A stretch of DNA of 64,000 bases. Source: Carex sylvatica (Eukaryota; Streptophyta; Magnoliopsida; Poales; Cyperaceae). Shown here one piece after another: positions 9,790 through 23,000 of this stretch. The first letter of the stretch is position 1. The number at the start of each line of letters is the position of its first letter. The notes below the pieces were generated by a model. That model had not been told where the DNA came from and made no database searches. It worked only from the letters and a program-made list of their open reading frames with translations. A program made the translations under genes and the position numbers. The stretch spans positions 1 through 64,000 of the forward strand of contig CAXKVR010000221.1 of the NCBI GenBank assembly GCA_964058845.1, given 5' to 3'.

Positions 9790-12446
9790 GTATGAATATT
9801 TTTCTCATCAGACAACTAGCTATAGGTCGGCTACCAGATGCCTCTGCTTGCCTACCAGATGGCTCTGCTTGCCTACCAAATGGACAGTTATCAGATACGC
9901 TTCTTCGTGAACCTTGTGTAGCAGTTGCCTCGTCATACATAGCGGATGTCTCTAGATGTGGGCCAGATACGCTTCTTCGTCTTCCACCAGTTGCTCCTTT
10001 TAAAAAATGACAAAAAGATAATTAGGTGTGTTAAAATAATTAAAATATTAACTTATTCACTATGTAATTCCCAACCTGAATTTCTTGTTCTACGAGATCC
10101 CTCTGTACACTGTGCTCCACTGCGTGGCCTAATTCGAGCTTCCATATCATCCATAGAATTATGAATTCTCTTGTGCTTCCTTCTACCCTTATTAATTTTA
10201 TTTGTGTCTAGCCTGATTATAGGTGCCCCCGCATCAAATTGTCAATTGTGGACGTTACCAAAGCCGGAAAAATTACCTCTCCATGTGTTGACATAATTTT
10301 TAACGCTATGATATTGGCTTACATAGTTCATCGAATTTAGACAGAATTGACAACACACCGCTATGACGTGATTACAAGGAATGCCAGTAAATTGCAGTTT
10401 TTGACACTCTCAAATAGGCATCCCCCCATCTCCTCCTGAAAATTGAACTTCATACTTCATATCTCCCTTTACTCCCTACAATGGAATAATCAAACAAATT
10501 AAGTGTTACCATTTATAAATTTAAACTACTAATTTAAGTAAACAACTGACATACCGTTCTGACGACTCTATCATGAACTATGACCTCATAAACGTTGGGC
10601 CCCATTGGTATCACTCGATGCTGTTTTCCTTTTTAGTACGATATTCTAAAACTGATAATATATTTTCTGATAATCCCATTCCTCTTCGAACTCACTGTTG
10701 AGCGATCTTACCTCTTTTGAAATACCAATCCACAATTTTGTAAAATGTGTGCTCAACTATTGTTGTTACAGGCAGTTTGGCTAGCCACTCAAAATACATT
10801 GTTCAATGATTCTGATCCATTTGTAGTCATTATACCCCACCTATTCAGGCCTTCATCATGACATTGTGCCCATTTATGGAGTTGCAAAGGCTCTTCTTCG
10901 AGATTTTACAACCGTTTACCACAGCACATGACATACTGATGAGTAGTAATACTCCTACCTTTTATCAACTCCATACACTCATTAAACCTCCAAGGTTTCA
11001 TCTTACACACAAATTTCTTGAATATTTTTTTTATGATTTGGTCCTTGCACAACTTGTAAATATTTGCCGCAATATGTTGAGAACATAATCGATGAACTGC
11101 TTCACCCCTTTTCTCACACCGCCCTAAATCAGTTCTATCAAACACTGAACGGATTGCAGCATGCTGGTCTGATATAACGCATATCCGACCAAGACCGACA
11201 ATATTTTCACGTACAAATTGCATAAACCAACCCCAATTGGATGAACTCTCCTCATCCGTAATCCCGAACGCAATTGGCAACAATTGTTGTTCTGCATCAT
11301 AAGCGCATGCCATGAATAATTTTCCTTTATATCTGCCTGATAGGTGTCTAGCATCTACACTTATAACTGGTCGGAGGTATGGCCAGGATTGAATGCATGG
11401 ATCGAAAGCCCATGCCACACGGGTGAAAATATGGATGCTCATACGCGTAGATGGTTCATGCTCAATTATGTATTTTGTGCCTGGGGTAGACATCTGGATT
11501 GCACGGAGCAAAGAATGTAGCAGTTCGTATGTTTTTTCCCAAGAACCAAATAAATCAGCAATAGCCAACTCCCTCTCTCTCCAAATCTTGTTATATGAAG
11601 GCTAAACTGTTTTGTAGCATTTCTAACTGCAAATCGACATGCCTTAATTGACATCTCTAGGTCCTCCTGTAGACCAGGTTTGATTATATCTACAATCATT
11701 CTGGCAGTCATCTGACGACTGTCTACTTTACAGGCAATATTATAACAATTGTGCTCGTATGGGTTTGTTGCAATTGTTCAATTTTCCGTCTCAGTGGTTT
11801 TTGCGTATAACCTCCATGGACATCGGCATATCGTCATTAAATGCCAGAAAAGAATGCCGCAATTCTCAATTAATAAAGGGAATAGACGTTTCCCACTCTT
11901 TTATTACATCTTGTATTCTAATTTGATCCTCTATTTTAGCCATATCATCTTCCACGATAACTGGACCACCAAGGTCAGAGTTTGTGTCTGAGTTAGAGTT
12001 TGTGTCTGAGCTAGTATTATTATTCAGTTCGTCAAAAGGAGTTACCATATCATCCATTATCGGTATTTCGGGGGGGGGGGGTCATCATAATGCATGGGTG
12101 AATCAGACACTCTTGTGTCATAATTGGTCTGACTAATAACTGGTACTGACTCAACCACTAATTCAGGAAGGTTAAAATTCAGTACCGGAGTGGCATGTTG
12201 AAGCACCATGTGCCATATCCTTTCGTGGTCTATGTTAAATAACTGGTATTTTTCTGTTGAGTCAGGTGGTGCCGTGTTCAAACAAGCCCTGATTGTCAGA
12301 TCGAACTGGTTATGGAGCAAACGAATGCCAACATATATATTTTTTCTTAGCTCATTAAGACTCGTCAAGTTAGTAATAGAAAATGTGCAGGTCGGTGCGT
12401 CTGAAATTTTGCGTCTATGATAAACATTTATTATAACTTCAGACAT
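9790..12446 (-). pseudogene. Mutator-like (MULE) transposase, decayed
   Basis: Read on the minus strand, pieces of one MURA-type transposase follow in order. The likely start is ATG at 12446 (MSEVIINVYHRRKI). Acidic spacer frames follow (12057-12446, then 11866-12057), joined across a 12-nt C run. Next is a degenerate DNA-binding part (KPGLQEDLEMSIKACRFAV near 11670). The DDE core is at 10906-11568, with AIADLFGSWEKTYELL, the first Asp in ISVDARHLSGRYKGKLFMA and the second in ICVISDQHAAIR. A SWIM zinc finger (CQKLQFTGIPCNHVIA, about 10360-10410) comes next, then a basic, Arg/Ser-rich tail (SRRTRNSGW, an intron at 9997-10075 with GT-AG borders, then RRRSVSGPH and a repeated GRQAE(P/A)SG). Several stops and frame changes lie between blocks, so it cannot be active. 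Confidence 0.85.
9997..10075 (-). other. Predicted 79-bp intron near the 3' end of the MULE transposase
   Basis: On the minus strand the coding sequence runs to AATTCAG, then GTTGGG...AAAAG, then GAGCAACTGG, with homology-like basic tail sequence on both sides. A short AT-rich intron with a good donor and acceptor fits. Confidence 0.55.
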
Positions 12447-13500
12447 TATCTGGAAAAAAAAATTCACAAGCAATCTTTGATATACCCAGTTCAATCTGAA
12501 AAAAATAATTCACAAAAAATTCACAACATATATATTTTTTTAAAGGTTGGTGCGTCTGTTTTTTTTTCCTTACCAATAACAAAACCTCTTGTCAGGACTC
12601 TATTCTTTTTTTTTTTAAATTGTTTACCACAATACCTGCAACATAAAATCATGACTATTGGAAAAGATCCTTTAAAAGTGGTATACCCAACTAATACTCA
12701 TTTTGCACAGTATGACAAGTAAATAAATGATTTTACGGAGGTCAGTGTTCATTCATTATTTTGTTCTATAATGATATATTTTACTATTTATGTTTCTTTG
12801 GCAATTAGTACAAAGAAGAAAAATATCTCATGCAACAAAATTTATATGTGAAACAGAGATTTTATATTAAAAAAATATATTAAATATATAAATAAATATA
12901 GGTCATTTGGTTTCAAATTAATCTACGGGTGTAGGATTTTGGCAGAGTAACTGAACTTGATTTTATAAATTGTTAAAATCAACTATTGATATCATTTTTA
13001 ATTTTACAACCTAAAATATGATAGTAATTGAAAAAAAAACTTAGTACAATCATTAGATGAAAGCTACCAACACGAAGAGGCCAATCTGTAAAAACACAAT
13101 ATTTCGCTGGAACTTGATTATTAGCTAAAAATGACGGAGAAGAAAAAATTTAAGTTTTCTGAGTTTATATTTGACTTGGGGAGAGAGAAGAGGATTTATA
13201 GAAAAAAAGAAAAAAAACGTGGCTGTACAGTCGCCACCGACAATTATAAAAATTGGTGAGACCGGAAGGAAAGAAGAAAAAAAAGTGAAAAGAAAAAAGA
13301 AAAAGAAGAAAAAAAGTGAAAAAAAAAAAAACAAAATCGTTACACGGTGACTGCACCGACAAATAGAGGCAAATAGGAAAAAAATGAATAAAAATAGGGA
13401 GACCGGAGGGCTCCACCGGTTTTGAGAAAATGATTACGTTGACACCGAAGGGCTCCTCCGGTCCTTCTAGTTTTTGAAAGAAAAAAAAAAACCAATCATG
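12447..13500. other. Non-coding flank with a purine-rich tract
   Basis: No gene. From about 13120 to 13500 the plus strand is strongly purine-rich (GAAAAAAG runs). It contains two similar GC-rich phrases, GAGACCGGAGGGCTCCACCGG and CACCGAAGGGCTCCTCCGG-like, at about 13400-13425 and 13443-13465. Open frames here are phenylalanine-rich low complexity. The right end of the MULE should lie in this area but was not identified. Confidence 0.4.
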
Positions 13501-16500
13501 CTGGATTAGTAAAAATTATTTTTTTAATTATGGTTTATCAAAAAAAAATCGTCTTCATCTAGCACCACTTTCAAATAAAGTAAGATAGAGATTTGCTGGT
13601 GAAGATTAAAGAGCCCTGGATATATTTGGATTGAAATATATAGCTCATTCCAAACGTTGTTTGAAATTAAAGAATGAATCTTTGAAAATATTTTCCAAAT
13701 GCACCCTTAATATCTTTTTTAAATGTAACTTCTCATTTGAAGGAATAATATATCTTTATAGACCATATTCATAAAATACCAGCTGGTTTCGGCATTTTGA
13801 GTGTTTGGCATGGGTTACATTAAATAGGCCCAAGGGCCCATATTAAAACCTTTGATTTAGTAAGGCCGAGGGTGATAATGTGGGTGCATTTTTGTATTTA
13901 AGAGTTACATCCATTGTTAAATTTGGGACATGTAGTACGAAAGGGATTTGTATCCTCCCAGGCAGCGTAGAGGATTGTTAGGATTAATTGTTCTCACTTT
14001 ACGGTTTGAGATTAAATCTCAGTTGGTTTGCGATTCAGACTATTGCGGGGCAGTATTATTGGGCTTTGAGATTCGTGCCAAGCTAGAAACAACGGTCTGG
14101 ATCCACTAATTGTAAACTATTCCCTTTTCAGGTAATGGAGAAGATGTGAATTCCTGCGGTACGTGTGAATTATTATAGATTAATAGTTAAATTTTGAAAC
14201 ATACAGTATGAAAGTACCAAAATTAGTAGCTTTCATATAAGAGATTGGTACATTAGCCCCTACCGTTAATTACATCAAAAAGACCTTTTGAGTCAAACTG
14301 AATACCTCGTTCATTCTGGGATTTGTGCCTATTGATGGTGGACTATAAATAAGGATCATGTAAAGTTCATTTGGTCATTTGGCAGGTTCTCGATTGACTT
14401 AGACATGGTTTAGACACTTTATCTTGATCTTATGTGTATCTAATAATTTCAAAACGTAAGAATATGCATGGAAGTATCGTTTATATAATTTAAACTTGAG
14501 AAAATACACTCAAATATTATTTCTATATTTTTATTCATAAAAATATGTCAAGAGAGGGGTATTTTGATCATTTAAGATTTTAGTTGAAGTTTAAACATGT
14601 TCAATTAACTTAGGATTATAGAGAATTGAATTTGGATTCATTTGGAACTGGTTTTAATCGATTTGGACTTGAAACGAAGAAGTTATGGCCAAAAAGGACT
14701 GAAAAGGACTTGTTTGTAAAAATTTTATACTTTCAGGGACCTTTCTATAAATATCCAGGGACCTGAGGCTGTGATTTGGGCTTTTTACATGGACTGGAAT
14801 GAACATTAGGCTTTCAAGGGCCTATTTGAAGATGTTTTATGCTACCAAGGGCTTATTTGTAAATTGTCAAGGGTTTCTTTGCAAATATTTAATAACAGAG
14901 GGGTTTATGTATTCATCATGTCACATCAGAAATTTAAGATTAGTGCTAGGCCTTTAGATTTGGACCTGGGCCTTTGAGATATGTACTTGGCCTTAAGATA
15001 TGTGTAGGAAGGATTTAATCCAACTAGGCTTCAAGATTTGGACTTCTGGGCCTTCAAAGAGTGTACTGGATTATTAATTAATGTGCAGAGACTAGGATTT
15101 CATCCAGTAGACTTTAGGATTCGTGCTATATCATTTTTATTTGTTTGAACCACTGACAAGGGGGTCCTAGCTTGTCAGTGAACCGTTGATCCTCATATTT
15201 AAATTTTAACCATCAGATCTCTTCTTATGCATCAAGATCCATGCCTATGCTTTAGAATCCGTGCTAAATCGATGAACCCTAGGGTTCGTCTCTGACAAGA
15301 CCGAGGAAGAAAGGCTCCGGCCGATCCTGACCATGGCGTCGCCGACTAAGCATACCATCTTGATCGGCTCGATGTCAGGAGTTGATTGGTACCGTCGTCG
15401 GCAGCTAGAGACCACCGGAGACTTTGGTATAGGCTTCTACAGTAACTGTCGGTACCGATTTATTCCTGAATTGATTCTGATTGATTTCATTGTGATTTTC
15501 TTCAATAAATCGTTCATTTGAGATCGTATGAAGGTCCAAAGGATATTAGGAACATTAATTTCTCATTTGAGATGGGTTTGATCACGATTCAAGTTGTATT
15601 GTATTGATAACAGTACCGGTTTGGTACCTATAAATGGTACAATAGCATTGAAGTTGATTGAAAGAGTTTAGATACTTAATTTCATCATTAAAAAGGGTTT
15701 TGAAGGCGTCAAGATACTTAATTTAGCTTAGATGAGGATTTGGATTATATGAAAGTATGAAAATATATAAATACCTCTGAATTTTGATCATTTTTCTGTA
15801 ATTTTATCAAACAAGTATATGTTTTTATTTAACAAAATCAAAGTGATATGTATCAAGATTTTTGTTCCAAATTTCATGATTTACAGAGCTTTATTTCTCT
15901 GTCAATTGGCTTATATAGTCAGAGGAGCATGCATGGTAATTTTATCAAATTAATTACATAATTTTTTATTTTTAAAAGCTAAACTTTCGAGATCCATATC
16001 TTTCTGTAGGAATGTCCAAATAATACAAATTTTGGATCTTTTTCATGTGTTTTTCTGTGCTATATCTGACTGTGAAGTTGGTTTTGCAGTTTGGTCCTTT
16101 TATTCGTCAAAATTGGCTGATCTGCCAGCATAGGTCAAATGGATATATTTTTGTATATAGTATTATCATAATTATGATGGTTATCTATTGTATCACTGAG
16201 TATGAACTTGATCATGTACCAGAGGTCACTATGAGGGTATTAATGTATAATGGAAGGTCTGGTAAGGGCAAAGCAGGTTTTTAACTACTGTTTTCATACC
16301 AGTACTAAAGAAAAGATCAAATAATTTGATAATCCATTCAATAATCATTTTAAAAAAAACCTTTTAAGCATACTAGAGACTGTATATTTGCAATAAAGCC
16401 CCTGGTTACTTCAAAATAATGTTTTGAGGTCCTTTACCCTTGGTTTAAAGGACAAATTTATTAAAACTTCATAGATTCAAAAGGTATAAATGACATATAG

Positions 16501-19090
16501 CAACTGAAGTTACTACTTTTTTAATACTTTGAACCTCAGTTTCTCACTATTTGCAAACAAGCCCTTAAAAATGATGAAATTAGCTATTTGGACAACATAA
16601 CTTCATCATTTCTTTGATTTTATTTGCAAATAGGTCCTTTCAAGTGATCATTAGGTTGAGAATTGTAAAGGATGCCTGTGGCTCACTTTAAACAACCCTT
16701 GTGTACTTATCTTTTATTTTAAATCACTTTATTCCCTTATTTTGATTATTTTTACAAAGGAATCAAAGGGGCAGATGAGCAAGGATGCCTGTGGCTCACT
16801 ACACTCATCTTTACCTCTAATTAATTTGTAAATATAATCAAGGGAGGCAGAGAAGACGGAAAAGACAAAAAAAGGAGGAAAATATGCATAAAGAGTGATT
16901 TTTATAAAAAAAATTATACTAAGATAGTAAAGCTTTATATACATTTTTAGATACATTTAAATGATTTTAGAAGAAAACATCAGGTCAGAATAGCATAATA
17001 AACCAAAAAAATGTAAGGAAAGAGATCAAATAGTAAAAAAAAACAACTTTATTCATTAAAACATGCCTCCTAGAGGCCTTACATCTTCTTGGAACTCTAA
17101 TTACCTATCAATTAAGCTTATTACAAAGGAAGAATAACAAGAACAAGCTTCTAAGAGCTACTGGTACACTGGTACAGTACCAGTATATATATATGTATGT
17201 GTATAGTGTATGTAGTTGCTGGGGCTTGTTTCTTGATGCCTTTTTGAGCTTAATTATTCATGTATATATAGCCATCAGGGTTGGAGAGGTCTAGGGTTAG
17301 GTTTAACCTATGCTGGGCCGCTGGCATCAATCCAGCTCTTCAATTTCATCAATTCCATTTGAATGGTTCAGAATGGAGTTCCAGCCTTTAAGGTATCATT
17401 TGCAGAGGTCTAAACCAATTAATTGATGCCATGTTGGCAGTCCATGGGATACTTGATCACAGCCCTTGATTTAATTTGGTTTGAACGCTGAGATTCTGGC
17501 ACAAAGGGCATCATGCCTCTCCTGCATGCATGGGAGAGATTCTTCTATCTTGGCATGTAGCTTGGAGCTTCAGGACAGTTGTGCATGAGTCCAATTCAGC
17601 TCAGGGATGACTGTTAGGGCAGTAATGCATTGTTCATTAAGTGAAATTGGTGTATCATGAACCAGAATTGTATAACTTGTCCTTTAGTCTTTAATATGGC
17701 GCCAGGGTGCATGTACAGCATACCATTAACATGCCTTGAGGCACATTAGACTATCCCAGCTACCAATTTTGCATATGGGATCAATTACACCTTCTTTTCA
17801 TTTGACCTGTGGTGTCAGTATCCCATTCGGATTCAATCCGTGCATGTCTATTGATTATAGCTCATCAATAGCCTTATGGGACCTCTAACGACCCATTTTA
17901 AACATTCAGAAAGCCTTGATTCATTCACATTATCCTCATTTATAAACCCTAAAATTTAGGTGTTCTGAGTTCGGGTTATTCGAGGCCATTTCTCTTCAAA
18001 TTGACCGTTCAAAGGTCATCGTTTATAGGTGAGAAACTCTATTATGCCTTTAATTTTGCATTCTAAGCTTTGCTCCCACTTAGATTGAAGCTCTTTGCCG
18101 TCGAAGAAGGAAAGAAAGGAAGAAGAAGGAGAAGAGGGGCTGTCGGGCGGGGCCCGTATTCAAGCTCTATTTCTGCACTTCTTTCCCTCTTCTGTTTAGG
18201 CCTGGCATATCATGGACTGTGTATAAGTCTTGGCATGGTGAACAGAGCACAGAGTGTATGTGCCTTGAAGAGGTCGGAGGGTGATGAAGCGTTGATGATT
18301 TAATTAAGTTTAGCTTCGGCTAAGCACGGTGTGCTATGAACCGAACCATTGACACCTCGGTTTACAAGCTCATTTCTTATACTCTGAGTCCATTTAAGAT
18401 CTTAACTTAGCGAAATTTTCTTTATTTCATTGACTAGTGGGGTCCAGGGGCAGGGTTTAGGTTTGAGCACTCCAGTTTGCACACAGATGGGCTAGGGTAA
18501 TTGCTATGGGCACCCAGAGACACATGGCACCAATCAGAGGCTGCCATATCATCAAATTCTTTGAAAATTCATAACTCTTTGATTATTTAGAGTTAGAACT
18601 TGTATAACATATCAAAATTCATGGTTCTTTATGTAGAGTATTATCAATAACCTTAATATGACATTATCAAGTCATCTTGGAGAGCCTTCATGTATATTTG
18701 ATATTTTTCTAAGTGTTTAAGCATTGTTAATTTCCCATTTGTATATTAGCGATATCTTAGGGTACAACATTGCTGTTCTGGTAGTTTCTGCGTGCAGATG
18801 CCTGAATAGCATGCGATTTGGCTGAGATCTACAAGGGCAGCATAACCATCTGCGGTAGCACTTCTGGATAGCATGCGGATGAAGACATCTATGCGGCTGA
18901 GGCTAAATGTCATAATTGCATTGTTTTATGGTTGTATTTGCCCTAATATCATTGAAAATATGCAATTCTCTAAAATCAAGTGAAATAACAAAAAGAAATC
19001 TGATTCTCTATAAAATAAGTAATTGTAACTCGATAAATGACAATAATTTAGGCTAAGTGATAGGGAAGATAACGACTTATTTGACCCCTA
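13501..19090. other. Long non-coding stretch, probably old LTR-type repeat sequence
   Basis: No reading frame resembles a known protein. Much of 14,270-16,700 repeats phrases such as GGGACCTTTCTATAAATAT, GGGCCTATTTGAAGA and GGGCTTATTTGTAAATTG, which read like degenerate short-unit repeats. A 20-nt phrase AAGGATGCCTGTGGCTCACT occurs twice (near 16,669 and 16,779). A GC-richer block at 18,790-18,910 with GCATGCGG and CATCTGCGG motifs is followed by AT-rich sequence ending TATCA near 19,091. This layout resembles the end of the LTRs at 20,278 and 42,546, but it is not a demonstrable copy. The ATG-starting frames at 15,333 and 18,070 have no recognisable domain. Confidence 0.4.
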
Positions 19091-19261
19091 TCAAGGGTTC
19101 TAGGTATCACTATGTATTTATGAGGATTTTTGCATGCCTCAATGGCCCACCTTAGTTATATTTTGGAGGGTTTTTGCATGTATACACTTAAAATAATAAA
19201 TTTTACATGTACACCCTCAAAATAATAAATTTTACAATTTAAGCATTGGAATCACAAATTG

Positions 19262-19575
19262 TACATGATAAGTAGTCAAATTCCCAGTTATACCTTGCTC
19301 AGTTCTAGAAATGTTTGGTTGAGCCTAAGTATGACAATGCACAATGTCTAATGTTAGTGTACCTTTATTACCAATGATTCTGAGACGACCACAATAGTAA
19401 GATAAAAATTTATAAATCCATATGATAATTTCATAAATGAAAAATGAGTTCATAGGTTAATAGTGGTACTTAAATAGTAGGCAAATTCCCAAGGAAACCT
19501 TGCTCGTTTCCAGAACTGTTAGATGGAGCCTAAGTTTAACAATGCGCAAGGTTTAATGTTAGTATACATCCACAA
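19262..19575 (+). repeat. Two imperfect ~95-bp direct repeats about 200 bp apart
   Basis: The segment AAATTCCCAGTTATACCTTGCTC...GTTGAGCCTAAGT...AATGTTAGTGTAC near 19,278-19,363 recurs as AAATTCCCAAGGAAACCTTGCTC...ATGGAGCCTAAGT...AATGTTAGTATAC near 19,480-19,566. It is probably repeat sequence within the flank of the CACTA-related region to the right. Function unknown. Confidence 0.6.
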
Positions 19576-20039
19576 TAGGAGCAAATAAGCCATATACAAC
19601 TTGCTAAACTAATACAAATTACTTGTAAATATTACATCCACAAAGAAGGGCTAAACTATTTTTAAGAGAAGTTGTCTATTATGTAACAGTAATACATATT
19701 AGTTGTGAATTTTTCATCAAGGCTAGTAGTGAATAACAGTAATATTTTCAATTTAAACAAATTGAAATTTGATTTGAGACCCTTCTCAGCCATTCAAGTG
19801 AATGTTCTAGAAAGCAAGCACTTCGAAGTTCAAACTATGAATGAGTAATGTATATTTAATTTTATTTTGAAGTACAATTAAAAACATAAATATGCATATA
19901 TGATTCTGAATCATATATGACAAAGAGAATTATGCAGTGCATTATCAAATATCCAATTTTACAACCCTAATTTATGACCCATAATGCACCAAACAAATTG
20001 GAATTACGTACCTATAAAGTAGGTTTTGGTACACCACAC

Positions 20040-23000
20040 ATTGAGAATAATTGATTGAAGTACAAGTCGTAAGTTGCCAGTTTTCTTTCCCTCTCAGCCT
20101 TCTCCTCAATTTAACGACGGTCACGCTCAGATAAGAGCATTCCTACTTCTTCACGAGAGAACATTAGCTACAATCTATTATTTGTCACACCAGAAATAGA
20201 AGATGTTGTATGGTTCTGTCCGGCTCGGTTGGTTACTGGTTGCACATTGGCTTGGAGCATGCTTCCTAATCCCCGGGTGTAATTATTTTTGGTCTAATTC
20301 GTACACTTTTGCTTTAAATTTATAAACCTAAATACGCAAAGAAGATTAAACTGCAAGCGCACAATCTATGCTTGTAGTACTAAGGTATCGATCCAAAGGG
20401 AATTGTAATTTTTTACTTAAAAATAAATTAAAACTAAATAAATTGCAAATAAGTAAATGGGTAGGTGTTTTGTTGCAAAGTAAACTAAATTTGGGTTCAA
20501 TACTCGAAGCAGTTGCTTTGTAACAAAAGACTAAATTAAATGTATATAAAAGGGGTTTTGTGATCAAGATAACGAGGTCTAAGGGCTTTTTATCAACAAT
20601 CACTTGGTCAATCTATTTACTTTTGGAGTTCTCTAAATTCATGTTATTTCTTGATAGGGATTGACTTATCTACCTCCTAACATATACCATTCATAATTTC
20701 ATATCTTCACATTAATATACCTCCAGCCTAGGTTGTCACTACCTATTTGGGTTCTTTAATTGAAGTCATCTACTATTACTAATTGGTACAGTATTTGGTA
20801 AATTCTCGATTACTCATATGTAATAATAATTTGGTTTCCTAAAGCGTTCCATATCGAATCTTTGGTTTTATGAATCTGGGGTAGACTAGACTGGTTAGGA
20901 CTAACCTATTATCCCTAGGGTGATTTGTGTACAATGAAAGGGTTTAATCTAACAATCCATAGAGTCAAGAGGTACTGTCACTACCTCTGCAAGGGTAGGT
21001 TATTAAAAACACAATCATGCATGACTCACAAATATAAAATAGAACCAAACATCAAGCCAAAACAATCATAATAAAAAGAACATCCAAGTAAATAAACTAA
21101 CACAAGTTCATGATACAACCTAAGCCCTTAGAGAGAAAATTAGCCTCTCATGGGTGTAAAATCAACAACATCCATGATAGAAAATAAGAAATGCATACAA
21201 GTAAAATTAAAAAAAATAACAAGAGAAATAGAATACACCAATTCCCAAGTTATGCCTCAATTCTTCCTTGCAAGCTCCTCGAGATCTGCCAAGTTCTTCA
21301 ATTCTTCGCGTCTTTGATTCACTTGAGAGATGAGAGGAATGGAGAAGGTAATTAGGGTTTAGTGGTAGAGAATGGTGGTGTGTAAGATGTCTCTCCAGAT
21401 AGCAGCCTGCTGCCTTATATAACAAAATTCGTGACTTGGGAAATAATCAGGCGAATCTGAAAGTGAATCGGGCCAAGATCTCACAATAAATGCACAAAAT
21501 ATGCTGAAATCCTGTCTGGTGCGGCCTAGTCAAACTGCACAACTAGCTGCGCTGCAAAGGAAATGGAGAGTGTGCAGGCAGGGGAGACCGCACCTTCACC
21601 CGCAAAAGCTCTCTAACTTTAGGGTGTTTGTATGCCGAAGTGTGCGGTTGTGAGTGCGGGCACGGGTGGCAGCATGGTAGGCCTCACTAATGTGTTGTGC
21701 TATGTTGTTTGCTGCGCTGAGAGGTGTGCGGGTGGGCCAAGGTGCACCTTAGGTCGCACAACCTCTCTGACTTGGTTGTTTTTGTTTCTTTTCGATCGAG
21801 GTTTCTTCCAAAGTGGATACAGTAGCACCAAGTGCCCCAGAGACCGTTCCAAAACTTGCAAATGCTCCAAAATTATAAATAAAATGAGCAAACGACAGTA
21901 ACTTGGTTCTTGATGTATTTCTATGCTAAATTAACCTAAATGCATGGAAATTGGTCAAGTTATCAATACAAAATCCTAAGCAAAAGTGTATATATTTTGT
22001 GCTTCTCACCTACCGTGTCTTGTACAGCCAACAGCTAAGAGAAACATGGTGCTCTCATCCATGTCGGAATAGGCCTGATCAGCCATCATGTGCATCACCT
22101 TTTGCTATGAGTTGTTCCAAATTTAAAATATGAGGAAAAAATATGATGGTATAGTTTGCAAGGCGAAAAAAATAACAGTTTGTAATCTTGTCAGTTCGAG
22201 TGGAAGTGCTGCGCAAAATAATGGTTTTAATTTTTCAATAAATTGGAGAGATGTAATATGTAGTGTTGCAAGTACATTTGCACAATTTTACATTTGGTAG
22301 CTACTACCCAGTCTTTAAAAAAAATGGATGCACTGCAATGTATTATATGCAACTTACAAAAATCGCCTGTGAGTCTTTGTTGAAAAAATGTAAGGACTTG
22401 ATATCCAAATCCGGAATCTCAGTGCAAATATCCTCGATACTTGCTCTGGTGAGCCCATTACCATCACTATTTTCATTGTTTTCCTCCGGTACAGACACAG
22501 CCTTCATGGCAACTTTGATTTTGGCGATTTTCCATTTACTTTACGATAATGAATATGGGCATAGAGTTGTACTTTTGACGGCTCTTTTCCTTTGTACAAT
22601 TTTGTCTCCACAAGAAAAAAAAATAAACAAGCAGTGGTAAAGATCAGATGAAGATGTAAAATACAAGTCATGTAGCCGAGAAAACAAGAAAAATTCTGGT
22701 ATATAGGGAGACTAACTTTTCCTTCAATGTATATGTACTCTCTTAATAATATTTACCAAGCACTAAATAACTAGGTGGTTGCTATATATGATATTTCACA
22801 AAAATAATAGAGAAGCAACTAACACGATTTTTTATTCAAAATATGTAATTCAGATTGTAATCTGATTTCCTTTGCAATTAATTAAATGACAATATTTTTG
22901 TGTAAACTAGATGATATTTGCTAATTACATAATTGTTCATAGAGCTTACCATCATTTTATGGTGCTAGTGTGAGCTTACTGACCCACCATGGTGTGCTGT

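Noticed and set aside
9464..9910. 148-codon plus-strand frame as a gene
   Set aside because: Low-complexity Lys/Ile/Asn-rich sequence. Its right half overlaps, on the other strand, the basic tail of the MULE transposase.
13125..13416. Phe-rich minus-strand frames
   Set aside because: Translation of a purine-rich tract; no domain and strongly biased composition.
16984..17060. Polyadenylated 3' end of a minus-strand gene
   Set aside because: An AATAAA-like signal and a T run (A run on the minus strand) are present near 17,035-17,055, but no coding sequence with homology lies upstream on that strand.
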